From: Methylobacterium amylolyticum
GTDB lineage: Bacteria; Pseudomonadota; Alphaproteobacteria; Rhizobiales; Beijerinckiaceae
Assembly (NCBI RefSeq): GCF_030700245.1
Contig: NZ_JAUYZI010000012.1
Location: forward strand, 1 to 64,000
Length of the DNA stretch: 64,000 nt
Direction: 5' to 3'
Shown here: one piece after another, positions 24,859 to 34,436 of the stretch
How positions within the stretch are numbered: the first letter of the stretch is position 1
How the letters are laid out: each line of letters starts with the position of its first letter
Translations under genes and position numbers: made by a program
Notes under the pieces: generated by a model
Databases searched by the model: none
What the model saw: the letters and a program-made list of their open reading frames with translations, nothing else
Told to the model about the DNA's origin: nothing

Positions 24859-26160
24859 TCAGGCCCGCTTCTCGAGGACCGCGACGTAGAACCCGTCGGT
24901 GCCGGTGCGCAGCGGGCTCATCTGCACGCCGTGCCCGGTGCGGCGCACCGCCTCCGCGAGGGAGGACGGCCCGGCCGCGAGCACCGCCTCGGCGGGCACG
25001 GGGGCGAGGGCGCCGCCGGTGCGGGCGAGGAGGCCGGCGACCGCCCCGTCGTTCTCGGCCGGCAGCAGCGAGCAGGTGACGTAGACGATCCGCCCCCCCG
25101 GCCGCACCAGCCGCGCCGCCCGGTCGAGCACCGCCGCCTGCTCCGCGAGACGGTTGGCGAGGCTGCCCGGCCGCAGCCGCCATTTCGCGTCGGGGTTGCG
25201 CCGCCACGTGCCGGTTCCGGTGCAGGGCGCATCGACCAGCACCCGGTCCACCGTCCCGTCGAGGTCGGCGAGCACGTCCGCCCGCCCCTTGCCGCCGCGG
25301 GGCGTGCGCACCTCGGCCTGCGCGCCGGACCGGCGCAGGCGCTCGTGGATCGGGGCGAGCCGGCGGGGATCGCCATCGGTGGCGATCAGCCGGCCGCGAT
25401 TGCCGGTGGCTGCGGCGAGCGCCAGGGTCTTGCCGCCGCCGCCGGCGCAGAGGTCGACGAGGGTCTCCCCGGGCTCCGGGTCGGCCAGCAGCGCGGCGAG
25501 CTGCGAGCCCTCGTCCTGGATCTCGTACCAGCCCTCCAGGAACTCCGCCTCGACATGGAGGGCGGGGCCGCGCCCGTCCGCGCCCACGGGCACGCGCAGG
25601 CCGAGCGGCGCGTGCGGGGTGGGCGCCGCGCCGAAGGCTTCGAGGGCCGGCAGGACGGCCTCCCGGGACCCGCGCAGGGCGTTGACGCGCAGGTCCAGCG
25701 GCGCGCGGCGCGCGAGCGCGCGCAGTTCCGGGATCAGGTCGTCGCCGAGCGCCGCCGCCAGCTCGGGCAATACGAAGGCCGGCGCGTCCCCTGCGATCTC
25801 GGGGGGCGCGCCCTCCAGGGTGGCGGTCTCCAGCCGCGCCCGCTCGTCGTCCGTGAGCGGCGCCGGCGCGAACCGCTCGCCGGAGAACAGGGCGGCGACC
25901 GAGGGCGCCGCGAGCCCCTGCTGGAGGCGCAGCGCCCCGATCAGCACCGCGCGGGGCGTCTCCGAGCCCATGATCCAGGCGGCGGACGCCCGGCGCCGCA
26001 GCGCGTCGTAGACGAGGCTGGCGATGCCGGCGCGATCGCCCGAGCCGGCGAAGCGGTGGGCGAGGCCCCAGTCCTTCAGGGCGTCGGCGGCCGGGCGTCG
26101 GCGGTCGGCGATGTCGGCCAGCACCTCGATGGCGGCGGCGCAGCGGGCGGCGGGGGTCAG
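24859..26160 (-). CDS. rsmB: 16S rRNA m5C967 methyltransferase RsmB (RsmB/NOP family)
   Basis: The 433-aa SAM-dependent methyltransferase has an N-terminal NusB-like domain and a C-terminal Rossmann fold. Motifs are the SAM site VDLCAGGGGKTLALA, the catalytic-cysteine motifs VDAPCTGTGTWRRNPD and YVTCSLLPAEN, and the closing SPLRTGTDGFYVAVLEK. The conserved start TPAARCAAAIEVLADI lies upstream of the first GTG (26124). A CTG at 26160 has a perfect AAGGAGG six bases before it, and an in-frame TGA closes the frame a few codons further up. CTG is therefore the probable start; GTG 26124 is the alternative. Confidence 0.9.
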   Translation of the reverse strand: MTPAARCAAAIEVLADIADRRRPAADALKDWGLAHRFAGSGDRAGIASLVYDALRRRASAAWIMGSETPRAVLIGALRLQQGLAAPSVAALFSGERFAPAPLTDDERARLETATLEGAPPEIAGDAPAFVLPELAAALGDDLIPELRALARRAPLDLRVNALRGSREAVLPALEAFGAAPTPHAPLGLRVPVGADGRGPALHVEAEFLEGWYEIQDEGSQLAALLADPEPGETLVDLCAGGGGKTLALAAATGNRGRLIATDGDPRRLAPIHERLRRSGAQAEVRTPRGGKGRADVLADLDGTVDRVLVDAPCTGTGTWRRNPDAKWRLRPGSLANRLAEQAAVLDRAARLVRPGGRIVYVTCSLLPAENDGAVAGLLARTGGALAPVPAEAVLAAGPSSLAEAVRRTGHGVQMSPLRTGTDGFYVAVLEKRA

Positions 26161-26191
26161 GGCGGGCCTCCTTGCAGATTCGATTCACGCT

Positions 26192-26237
26192 GCCGCGATA
26201 CGGCCACGCTCGGCCCACGCCGCCGCCGCGATACGGC
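26192..26237. repeat. Direct repeat of a 14-bp motif in the rsmB/lipoprotein gap
   Basis: GCCGCGATACGGCC occurs at 26192-26205 and again at 26224-26237, a period of 32 bp (three helical turns). Each copy contains the inverted half-sites GGCC/GGCC around a GATAC core. The position, between the diverging rsmB and lipoprotein genes, would suit paired operators, but the regulator is unknown. Confidence 0.4.
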
Positions 26238-26373
26238 CGAGCTTCCGGCCGAAACGCGGCCCAGACCCGGGCCCGGCCGGCGCCGCACGCGCGGACCGGC
26301 CGCGTGTCGTATCGCATGCCCGCGCGTCGGCGGAACACCGGCCCGCCGGGCATGCCCCGGAGTCCTCCCGTTC

Positions 26374-26559
26374 ATGCCGATCACGAAGCCGCACATGATC
26401 CGCGCGACGCTCGCCGGCCTCGCCGCCGCGACGCTCGCCGCCTGCACGACCGCCCCCGCCGCCCCGGACCTCACCCCGCCGCCGCGCCGGCCGGTCGATG
26501 CCAAGACCCAGCTCGAATACGGCAGCCCGCCCCCGCCGCCCCCCGGCGCCCGCTACTGA
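26374..26559 (+). CDS. Small lipoprotein
   Basis: This 61-aa protein starts at ATG 26374 (or 26395, MIRATLAG). A hydrophobic leader ends with the lipobox LAAC, so Cys should be lipidated. The short mature part is Pro-rich (TPPPRRPVDAKTQ and a poly-Pro tail near the C terminus). Its size and build fit the small entericidin- or LptM-like lipoproteins in a loose sense only. It converges on the PanE-like gene across a GC-rich hairpin. Confidence 0.65.
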   Translation: MPITKPHMIRATLAGLAAATLAACTTAPAAPDLTPPPRRPVDAKTQLEYGSPPPPPPGARY

Positions 26560-26576
26560 TCTTTCGGGACGGCTGA

Positions 26577-26600
26577 ACCGGCGCGCATGCCCGCGCCGGT
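26577..26600. terminator. Hairpin between convergent genes
   Basis: Perfect 9-bp stem ACCGGCGCG (26577-26585) with CGCGCCGGT (26592-26600) and a 6-nt loop. It sits between the stops of the plus-strand lipoprotein and the minus-strand PanE-like gene. No T-run follows on either side, so it is at best a weak bidirectional terminator. Confidence 0.4.
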
Positions 26601-26609
26601 CCGTGAAGC

Positions 26610-27569
26610 TCAGGCGTCCTCGCGCGCCCGCCGGGCCTCGTAGGCCTTCAGGCCGGTGTAGACCCGGTCGAGCACCGGCAATCCCGTCTCCGGCGCGAGG
26701 CGCCGCCCGCGGGCGATCAGGTCGCCGACGATGTGGTCGGCCTCGATCCGGCCGCGCCCCTCGATGTCGCGCAGCATCGAGGCGGTGAAGGTCGAGCCCT
26801 CCGCGGTGAGCTGGGCCAGCGCCCCGGCCGCCACCTTCTCGCGCGGGGCGTGACCGCTCGCGGCGGCGACCGCCGTGCACTCGGCATGGAGCGCCGCGAT
26901 GAAGTCCCGGCCGCCCGGCGCGGCGACGATGTCGCCGATGGCCGCGCGCATCAGGGTGGTCGCCCCCGCCAGCGTGGCGAGGAACACCCACTTCTCCCAC
27001 ATCTCCTGCACGATCCGGTCGGAGAGCCGGGCCTGGAACGTCGGCGCGGTGCCGTCCGCGCCGCGCATCAGCGCGTCGACCGCCGCGATCCGCGCCGAGC
27101 GCGTCCCGTCCCGCTCGCCGTAGGTGATGCTGCACAGCTCGCTCATGTGCCGGATCGTGCCCTCGCGCGTCAGCGTCGCGGCGATGGCACAGGAGCCCCC
27201 CAGCACACGCTCCGCCCCGAACCTGGCATCGAGCGCGTCGAGGTGGGACAGGCCGTTCAGGACCGGCAGGATCGCGGTCCCCTCCCCCAGAGCAGGAGCG
27301 AGGTCGTCGACGGCCGCGGCGAGGTCGTAGGCCTTGCAGGACAGGAGCACGAGGTCGAAGGCGCCCGCCGCGGCGAGGCGGTCGGCGGTGACGGTCGCCG
27401 GGGCGGGCAGGTGCAGGTCGCCGAGCGGGCTCTTTATCGAGAGACCGTCCGCCGCGAGCCGCTCGGCCCGGCCCGGCCGGACCAGAAACGTCACGTCGGC
27501 GCCGGCCTCGGCCAGCCGTGCCCCGAAATAGCCCCCGGTCGCCCCGGCCCCGACCACCAGCGTGCGCAT
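26610..27569 (-). CDS. panE: 2-dehydropantoate 2-reductase family (PanE/ApbA) protein
   Basis: This 319-aa NADPH-dependent reductase has the N-terminal Rossmann motif VVGAGATGGYFGARLAEAG, VLLSCKAYDL and LNGLSHLDAL. The second domain has the catalytic-lysine region MWEKWVFLATLAGATTL, plus AEGSTFTASMLRDIEGRG and EADHIVGDLI. The nominal reaction is ketopantoate to pantoate in pantothenate/CoA synthesis. Many bacteria carry several paralogues of uncertain substrate, so the exact role is inferred. Confidence 0.85.
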   Translation of the reverse strand: MRTLVVGAGATGGYFGARLAEAGADVTFLVRPGRAERLAADGLSIKSPLGDLHLPAPATVTADRLAAAGAFDLVLLSCKAYDLAAAVDDLAPALGEGTAILPVLNGLSHLDALDARFGAERVLGGSCAIAATLTREGTIRHMSELCSITYGERDGTRSARIAAVDALMRGADGTAPTFQARLSDRIVQEMWEKWVFLATLAGATTLMRAAIGDIVAAPGGRDFIAALHAECTAVAAASGHAPREKVAAGALAQLTAEGSTFTASMLRDIEGRGRIEADHIVGDLIARGRRLAPETGLPVLDRVYTGLKAYEARRAREDA

Positions 27570-27633
27570 CGATACCCCCCGTGCCGTGAAATCTCGTCAG
27601 ACCGTCCGCGCTCAACGGCTGTGACGACTCCGA

Positions 27634-28041
27634 TCAGGCTTCAAGCAATCGGACGATGTCGGTCCGGCCAGCCAACTTCAATCTTTCCTGAAGCTTGGCA
27701 TCTGCCGTGACCAGTGTGGCTCCCCATCGTTCGGCGGCGGCGACGTACAAGGCATCGTAGTTCGTGCAACCGATCTCCAACGCGATCTCGATAGCTGAAT
27801 CGGCGAGATCGCGGGTTGGCAGAAGCTGTACGAGATCCCGTAGGAGGGCCAAGGCCTCGTGCGCGTGATCGACCGTGATGTACCGAGCGCGAATCGCCTT
27901 CAGAAGGACCTGTCCTACCTCAGCCAATACATGCTCCGGCGCGATCCGCACGCAATCTTCCTCGACGAGAGCCCGCGCTTGGCTGCTCGATGGCTCATCC
28001 AAGAACCATTTCACCGCGACGCTGGCATCGACGACAATCAC
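27634..28041 (-). CDS. vapC: PIN-domain toxin (VapC-like)
   Basis: This 135-aa PIN nuclease has the acidic cluster: Asp5 in MIVVDASVAVKWF, Glu in PEHVLAEVGQVL, Asp in TNYDALYVAAAE, and the late Asp in LVTADAKLQERL. VapC toxins cleave tRNA or rRNA. It overlaps the upstream small gene by 4 nt (ATGA), the usual antitoxin-toxin order. Base composition is visibly less GC-rich than in the neighbours, a sign of transfer. Confidence 0.9.
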   Translation of the reverse strand: MIVVDASVAVKWFLDEPSSSQARALVEEDCVRIAPEHVLAEVGQVLLKAIRARYITVDHAHEALALLRDLVQLLPTRDLADSAIEIALEIGCTNYDALYVAAAERWGATLVTADAKLQERLKLAGRTDIVRLLEA

Positions 28042-28274
28042 CGGTTGTCGCGATCGGCCCGGATGAGGGGCGTGCTGTCCGGCAGCGGGCGCCGAAGTGC
28101 TTTCGCCTGGATCGCGCGGATTGAAGCCACCGCCTTCTCGGCGGTTAAGACGTTGCGGTCCTCTATGCCGGCTTCACGCCTCCGACGTTCGACGGCTGCC
28201 GGGGTGCCGTCCTCGCGCGCGAACTCAAGGACGGGCGTGTGACGCGCCAGCGACCACCAACTCGGCAGGCTCAT
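28038..28274 (-). CDS. vapB: Antitoxin partner of the PIN toxin (VapB-like)
   Basis: This 78-aa basic protein starts at ATG 28274 (MSLPSWWSLARHTPVLEF). Its middle, AAVERRRREAGIEDRNVLTAEKA-like in charge pattern, looks like a helical toxin-wrapping segment. No AbrB or ribbon-helix-helix motif is obvious. It is called an antitoxin because it immediately precedes and overlaps the PIN toxin. It begins only 17 nt from the guaB stop, on the same strand. Confidence 0.7.
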   Translation of the reverse strand: MSLPSWWSLARHTPVLEFAREDGTPAAVERRRREAGIEDRNVLTAEKAVASIRAIQAKALRRPLPDSTPLIRADRDNR

Positions 28275-28290
28275 CAGATGCTCCTCCGAT

Positions 28291-29850
<1,560 letters not shown>

Positions 29851-29947
29851 TCACGCCCCCCGCGGCCGCGCCAAGGCGAGGATGCCGCGCCGCAACAGGA
29901 AACCGCGCATGGCTGCCCCCCGGCCCGCGCCGGGGGTGCAGGGCGGC

Positions 29948-30850
29948 TCAGCGCGTCAGGCCGGACCGCGGTCCCTTGTCGGTGAACTCGGGCGGCAGGC
30001 CGATATAGTCGCCGATGATCCCGTCGATGCCGGGCGCGCGGCCGAAAGCCTCGCAGTCCGGGTCGAGCGGGGCCTCGCCGAGCACCGTGACGCGGATGCG
30101 GTCCCAGGTCGGCAGGAAGTTCGGCGCGGTGAACGGGTCGTCGCCGGTGGCGAGCAGGTAGCCGAAATCCTGCCCGAACTCGCCCGCGAGGTCGTAGGCA
30201 TCGCTGGCGCGGGAGAAGCGCGGCTGGCTGGTGAAGGAGTTGGCCGCGCCGCCCCAGACCATGGCCGCGCGCTGCTCGCGGCGCCGGTCCAGCGCCTCGG
30301 CCTCGACGGTCAGGCTGCCGAGGCCGATCGGAACCCGCGGGATCGGGATGCGGCCGATGCCCTCGGCGAAGCCGACGCCGATCTGCGAGGCCACCGTCAC
30401 CGCCGCCGAGCCGGCGATCGTCGCCCCGGCGCCGAGCAGGTCGGTGGTGTCGACGCGGGTGACCTGGGCGCGCACCGTCAGGTCCGCGTCGCGGCTCGTG
30501 ACGATGTCGTACCTCAGGGACAGGTCGTAGCACAGCGCCCGGTCGGCGGCGTTGGCGACGATGCGCCGCTCCTGCGGCGTCAGCGGGCCGGCCCCCGCGA
30601 CGGTGGCGGGGAAGGCGGTCGGGATGATGCGAACCGTCCGCACCCGGCCGAGCGCCGGCTTGTCGACGTAGAGCCGCGACTCGGACGCGATGGCGGTGCT
30701 GCGGTTCAGGCGGTCGTAGCGCGTCAGCGATCCGGTCTCGTTGATGAGCACCGTGCCGCAGGCCGCGACCGTCGAAAGCATGGCCGCGGCGGCCGCGATA
30801 CGCAACGCGGTACGACGCTTGGCTCGGCTGACTTGCATCCGCTCTCTCAT
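29948..30850 (-). CDS. DUF3313-type lipoprotein
   Basis: This 300-aa protein starts at ATG 30850 (MRERMQVSRAKRR) or ATG 30838. The leader has a basic start, a hydrophobic core and the lipobox VAAC, so it is a predicted lipoprotein. The mature part (TGSLTRYDRL, RIIPTAF, a glycine-containing hydrophobic segment around SQIGVGFAEG, and EALDRRREQRAA) fits DUF3313 proteins, outer-membrane lipoproteins of unknown function. The frame extends far upstream, but the signal peptide fixes the start. Confidence 0.78.
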   Translation of the reverse strand: MRERMQVSRAKRRTALRIAAAAAMLSTVAACGTVLINETGSLTRYDRLNRSTAIASESRLYVDKPALGRVRTVRIIPTAFPATVAGAGPLTPQERRIVANAADRALCYDLSLRYDIVTSRDADLTVRAQVTRVDTTDLLGAGATIAGSAAVTVASQIGVGFAEGIGRIPIPRVPIGLGSLTVEAEALDRRREQRAAMVWGGAANSFTSQPRFSRASDAYDLAGEFGQDFGYLLATGDDPFTAPNFLPTWDRIRVTVLGEAPLDPDCEAFGRAPGIDGIIGDYIGLPPEFTDKGPRSGLTR

Positions 30851-31060
30851 TGCGCCGGCCGCCGTCCGGTGCGGACGGGCACGGCGCTGGTCACGTAGGC
30901 TCAGCTTAGCCGCAGCACCATGGGTGCGATAGCGTCCGGCCCCGGCCCGGGTGCAACCCGCCGCCGCCTGTGGCGCGCCGGATACATTCGGGAAACGCGG
31001 CGATGGGAATGCCGCGACCACCGCGCGCAACCCTGCGACGCGCCGCGCGTCTCCTGCCCG

Positions 31061-32482
31061 ATGTCCACACCCGCCCCCAGGCCGTCCCGGATCGTCCCCC
31101 TCACCGTCGCGACCGCGCTGTTCATGGAGAACACCGACTCGACGGTAATCGCCACGGCGCTGCCGAGCATCGCGGCGAGCCTGCACGACGACCCGATCGC
31201 CCTGAAGCTCGCGCTGACCGCCTACCTCGTCAGCCTCGCGATCTTCATTCCCGTGAGCGGCTGGATGGCCGACCGGTTCGGGGCCCGCACCGTGTTCCGG
31301 GCGGCTTTGTGCGTGTTCATGGCCGGCTCGCTGGCCTGCGCGGCGGCGGACGGGCTGGCGTGGTTCGTCGCCGCGCGCTTCGTGCAGGGGATGGGCGGGG
31401 CGATGATGACGCCGGTCGGGCGCCTCGTGCTGCTGCGGAGCGTGCCGAAGGCGCAACTCGTCACCGCCCTCTCCTACCTGACGCTGCCGGCGCTGATCGG
31501 CCCGGTGATCGGGCCCCCGCTCGGCGGGCTGATCACCACCGCCCTGGACTGGCGCTGGATCTTCTTCATCAACCTGCCGATCGGCCTGGTCGGGCTCGTC
31601 CTGTCAAGCCTGTACTTCGAGAACCTGCGCGAGCCGGAGCGGCCGCCCCTCGACTTCGCCGGCTTCCTGCTCCTCGGCCCCGGCCTCGCCGCGCTGATGC
31701 TCGGCTTCGCCTCGACCGGGCGGCACCTGCTGCCGGAGGCGGTCGCCTGGAGCTGCCTCGCCGGCGGCGCCGCGCTGCTGGCATTGTACGTCGTCCACGC
31801 CCGGCGGACCGCGCACCCGCTGGTGCGCCTCGACCTGATGCGGCACCCGACCTTCCGGGCCGCCGTGCTCGGCGGCTCGCTGTTCCGGATCGGCACCGGG
31901 GCGATCCCGTTCCTGCTGCCGCTCATGCTCCAGGTCGGCTTCGGCCTCGACGCCCTGCGCTCGGGGCTGATCACCTTCGCGGCCGCGGCGGGGGCGATGC
32001 TCGTGAAGGCGCTGGCCCCGTCGATCCTGCGGCGGCTCGGCTTCCGCACGGTCATGGTGTCGAACGCGGTGCTGGCTTCCGCTTTCCTCGCGGTGAACGG
32101 GCTGTTCACCGCCCAGACGCCGCACTGGCTGATGGTGCTGCTGCTGTTCGTGGGCGGCTGCCTGCGCTCGGTGCAGTTCACCTGCGTCAACGCCATCGCC
32201 TACGCCGACCTGGAGCGGCGCGAGATCAGCGCCGGGACGAGCTTCGCCAGCGTCTGCCAGCAGCTCTCGCTGAGCCTCGGGGTGACGCTCGGCGCCCTGG
32301 CGCTGGAGGGGGTCGCGAGCCTGCACGGGCGGACGGCGATCGAGGCCGCGGATTTCGGGCCGGCCTTCTTCGCGGTGGCGGTGATCTCGGCGCTGGCCGT
32401 CCTTCCGTTCCGGCGGCTGTCGCCGGAGGCGGGGGCCGAGGTCTCGGGCCGGATGCCGCGGGCGGCGTCCGGCAAACCCTGA
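31061..32482 (+). CDS. MFS drug:H+ antiporter, DHA2 family
   Basis: This 473-aa protein starts at ATG 31061 (MSTPAPRPSRIVPLT). It has about 14 predicted helices, the DHA2 count. Family motifs are the first-helix ENTDSTVIATALPSI, motif A GWMADRFGARTVF, and motif C around LIGPVIGPPLGGLI. Such pumps export drugs or toxic metabolites with proton entry. It converges on the DoxX gene. The substrate is unknown. Confidence 0.9.
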   Translation: MSTPAPRPSRIVPLTVATALFMENTDSTVIATALPSIAASLHDDPIALKLALTAYLVSLAIFIPVSGWMADRFGARTVFRAALCVFMAGSLACAAADGLAWFVAARFVQGMGGAMMTPVGRLVLLRSVPKAQLVTALSYLTLPALIGPVIGPPLGGLITTALDWRWIFFINLPIGLVGLVLSSLYFENLREPERPPLDFAGFLLLGPGLAALMLGFASTGRHLLPEAVAWSCLAGGAALLALYVVHARRTAHPLVRLDLMRHPTFRAAVLGGSLFRIGTGAIPFLLPLMLQVGFGLDALRSGLITFAAAAGAMLVKALAPSILRRLGFRTVMVSNAVLASAFLAVNGLFTAQTPHWLMVLLLFVGGCLRSVQFTCVNAIAYADLERREISAGTSFASVCQQLSLSLGVTLGALALEGVASLHGRTAIEAADFGPAFFAVAVISALAVLPFRRLSPEAGAEVSGRMPRAASGKP

Positions 32483-32494
32483 CGGCGCGGCGCC

Positions 32495-33013
32495 TCAGGC
32501 CGCGGCCCGCGCCGGCCCCCGCCCCCCGGCGCGCTGGCCGCCGGGTTTCGCCGCGCCCTTGGCGGGGGCCGGCCGCGCCGCCGGACGGGCGGGGACCGGC
32601 GCACCGCCCGCGCGCCAGCCCTGCCAGCTCCAGGCGCCCGGGCCGGCGAGCGCGTAGATCAGGAACCCGCCGGCCAGCCCGAGATCGGCCAGCATCAGCG
32701 TGCGCTCGGCGACCAGCGCCGGTCCCTTGAACTGCCAGAACGGGTGCAGCAGCAGGGCGGTGGCCGCGGCGAAGCCGGCGAGCGCGACGCCGGTGATCCG
32801 CGGCAGCACGCCGAGAACCAGCGCCAGCGGCCCGAACACCTGCACCACCACGGCCGCGGTCGCGGCCGCGTTCGGGAACGGCACGCCGGCCCCGGCGAGC
32901 GTCAGGGCGAAGCCCGAGACGTTCAGCGCCCGCAGGATCCCGGTCGGCAGCAGGGCGGCGGCGAGCAGCAGGCGCGCGGCGAGCAGCGTGCCGTCCTGGG
33001 TGCGGGCGAACAT
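32495..33013 (-). CDS. DoxX-family membrane protein
   Basis: This 172-aa protein starts at ATG 33013 (MFARTQDGTLLAARLLLA). It has four predicted helices, with the DoxX-like elements AARLLLAAALLPTGI, LTLAGAGVPFPNA and HPFWQFKGP. The C-terminal tail of about 40 residues is Ala/Pro/Gly/Arg-rich and probably disordered. DoxX-like proteins are small quinone- or thiosulfate-linked membrane proteins, though most homologues have no tested role. Confidence 0.82.
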   Translation of the reverse strand: MFARTQDGTLLAARLLLAAALLPTGILRALNVSGFALTLAGAGVPFPNAAATAAVVVQVFGPLALVLGVLPRITGVALAGFAAATALLLHPFWQFKGPALVAERTLMLADLGLAGGFLIYALAGPGAWSWQGWRAGGAPVPARPAARPAPAKGAAKPGGQRAGGRGPARAAA

Positions 33014-33089
33014 GGTGGGTTCCGGTGCGCGCGAGTGGTCGGGCCAACCTCGCGGCATCGGTTGAACGCGCCGTTAAGCGCGACCAGAA

Positions 33090-34358
33090 TCAGGTGGACA
33101 CGCTGCGGAACAGGCGGCCGCGCTCGGTCCAGGCGACCACCGCGAGCGCGAGGGCGCCGAGGCCGGCATAGCCGAGCCCGATCGGCAGCACCGTCCCGTC
33201 GAAGGACTGGCCGATCAGGAAGCCCGAGGCGGCGCCGAGCGTCGTGGTGTAGAAGCCGAGGAACGACGAGGCCGTGCCGGCGATGGCGCCCAGCGGCTCC
33301 AGCGCCAGGGCGTTGAAGTTCGGCATCGCGAAGCTGATCAGGAATTGGTTCAGGGCGAGCACGCCGAGGAACAGGGCGAGCGGCGGCCGCCCGTCGTAGG
33401 CGAGGCCGATCGCCACCTGCGCGAGCCCGACCGCGGTGAAGGCGGCCACCCCCGCATGCGACAGCGGGCGCATCCCGAAGCGGCGCACCACCCGGGCGTT
33501 GATCAGGGTCGCCGCGCCCATGGCCCCGGCGACCACCCCGAAGGCCACGGGGAACAGGGCGCCGAGCCGGTACAGGCCGGTGTCGAACACCTGCTGGGCC
33601 GAGCCGACATAGCCCATGATGCAGCCGGTCATCAGGCCGAGCGCCGTGGCGTAGCCGACCGCCACCCGGTTCGCGAGCGTCACCCGCACCGCCTGCGCCG
33701 TCGCGCGGACCGAGAGCGGCCGGCGGTACTCGGGGTGCAGGGTCTCCGGCATCCGCCAGCCGAACCAGAGGGTCAGCCAGAAGGCCAGCACCAGCATCGA
33801 GACGAACACGTAGACCCAGGAGCCCAGCGCCAGCATCATCCCGCCGATCGCCGGGGCGACCATCGGCACGATCAGGAACACCATCATGATCAGCGACATC
33901 ACGCTCGCCATCTCGCGCCCGGCGAAGCGGTCGCGCACGATCGCGGTGGACAGCACCCGCCCGCCCGCGGCGCCGATCCCCTGGATCACCCGCGCGGCGA
34001 GCAGCCAGCCGAAGCTCGGGGCGAGCATGGCCAGCACGCAGCCCGCCACGTAGACCGCGAGGCTCGCAAGTAGCACCGGGCGCCGCCCCAGCGCGTCCGA
34101 GAACGGCCCGTAGACGATCTGCGCCGCCCCGAAGCCGATCATGTAGACGTAGACGAGGAGTTGCAGCCGGTTCGGGTCCTCCACCGCGAACCGCGCCTCG
34201 ATCGCCGGGAAGGCGGGGAGCAGGTTGTCGATCGAGATGGCGGTGACCGCCATCATCAGGGCGACGATGGCGACGAACTCGGTGAAGCCGGGCCCGACCC
34301 AGGGGCGCGCGGCCCGGAGGTCGTGGCGCCCCGGCGGGGGCGGTGTCGCGATGGTCAC
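33090..34358 (-). CDS. MFS transporter, Bcr/CflA-like
   Basis: The 422-aa protein has 12 predicted helices. The start, MMAVTAISIDNLLPAFPAI, is the Bcr/CflA first helix, and motif A is VYGPFSDALGRRPVLL. A helix-4 motif RVIQGIGAAGGRVLSTAIVRDRF is present. It should export a drug-like compound with protons. It is the middle of three MFS genes in this stretch, separated from the next by 78 nt on the same strand. Confidence 0.9.
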   Translation of the reverse strand: MTIATPPPPGRHDLRAARPWVGPGFTEFVAIVALMMAVTAISIDNLLPAFPAIEARFAVEDPNRLQLLVYVYMIGFGAAQIVYGPFSDALGRRPVLLASLAVYVAGCVLAMLAPSFGWLLAARVIQGIGAAGGRVLSTAIVRDRFAGREMASVMSLIMMVFLIVPMVAPAIGGMMLALGSWVYVFVSMLVLAFWLTLWFGWRMPETLHPEYRRPLSVRATAQAVRVTLANRVAVGYATALGLMTGCIMGYVGSAQQVFDTGLYRLGALFPVAFGVVAGAMGAATLINARVVRRFGMRPLSHAGVAAFTAVGLAQVAIGLAYDGRPPLALFLGVLALNQFLISFAMPNFNALALEPLGAIAGTASSFLGFYTTTLGAASGFLIGQSFDGTVLPIGLGYAGLGALALAVVAWTERGRLFRSVST

Positions 34359-34436
34359 GGGGCGGTCTCGGAGGGACGGGAGGGGACACCTCGGGCACCC
34401 CCTACCTAAGCCCTCCCCGCCCGCTTGCGGCGCAGC

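Noticed and set aside
30920..31060. Longer start for the DHA2 transporter at 30920
   Set aside because: The extra 47 residues are basic, lack hydrophobicity and are not typical of the family; ATG 31061 directly precedes the first helix.
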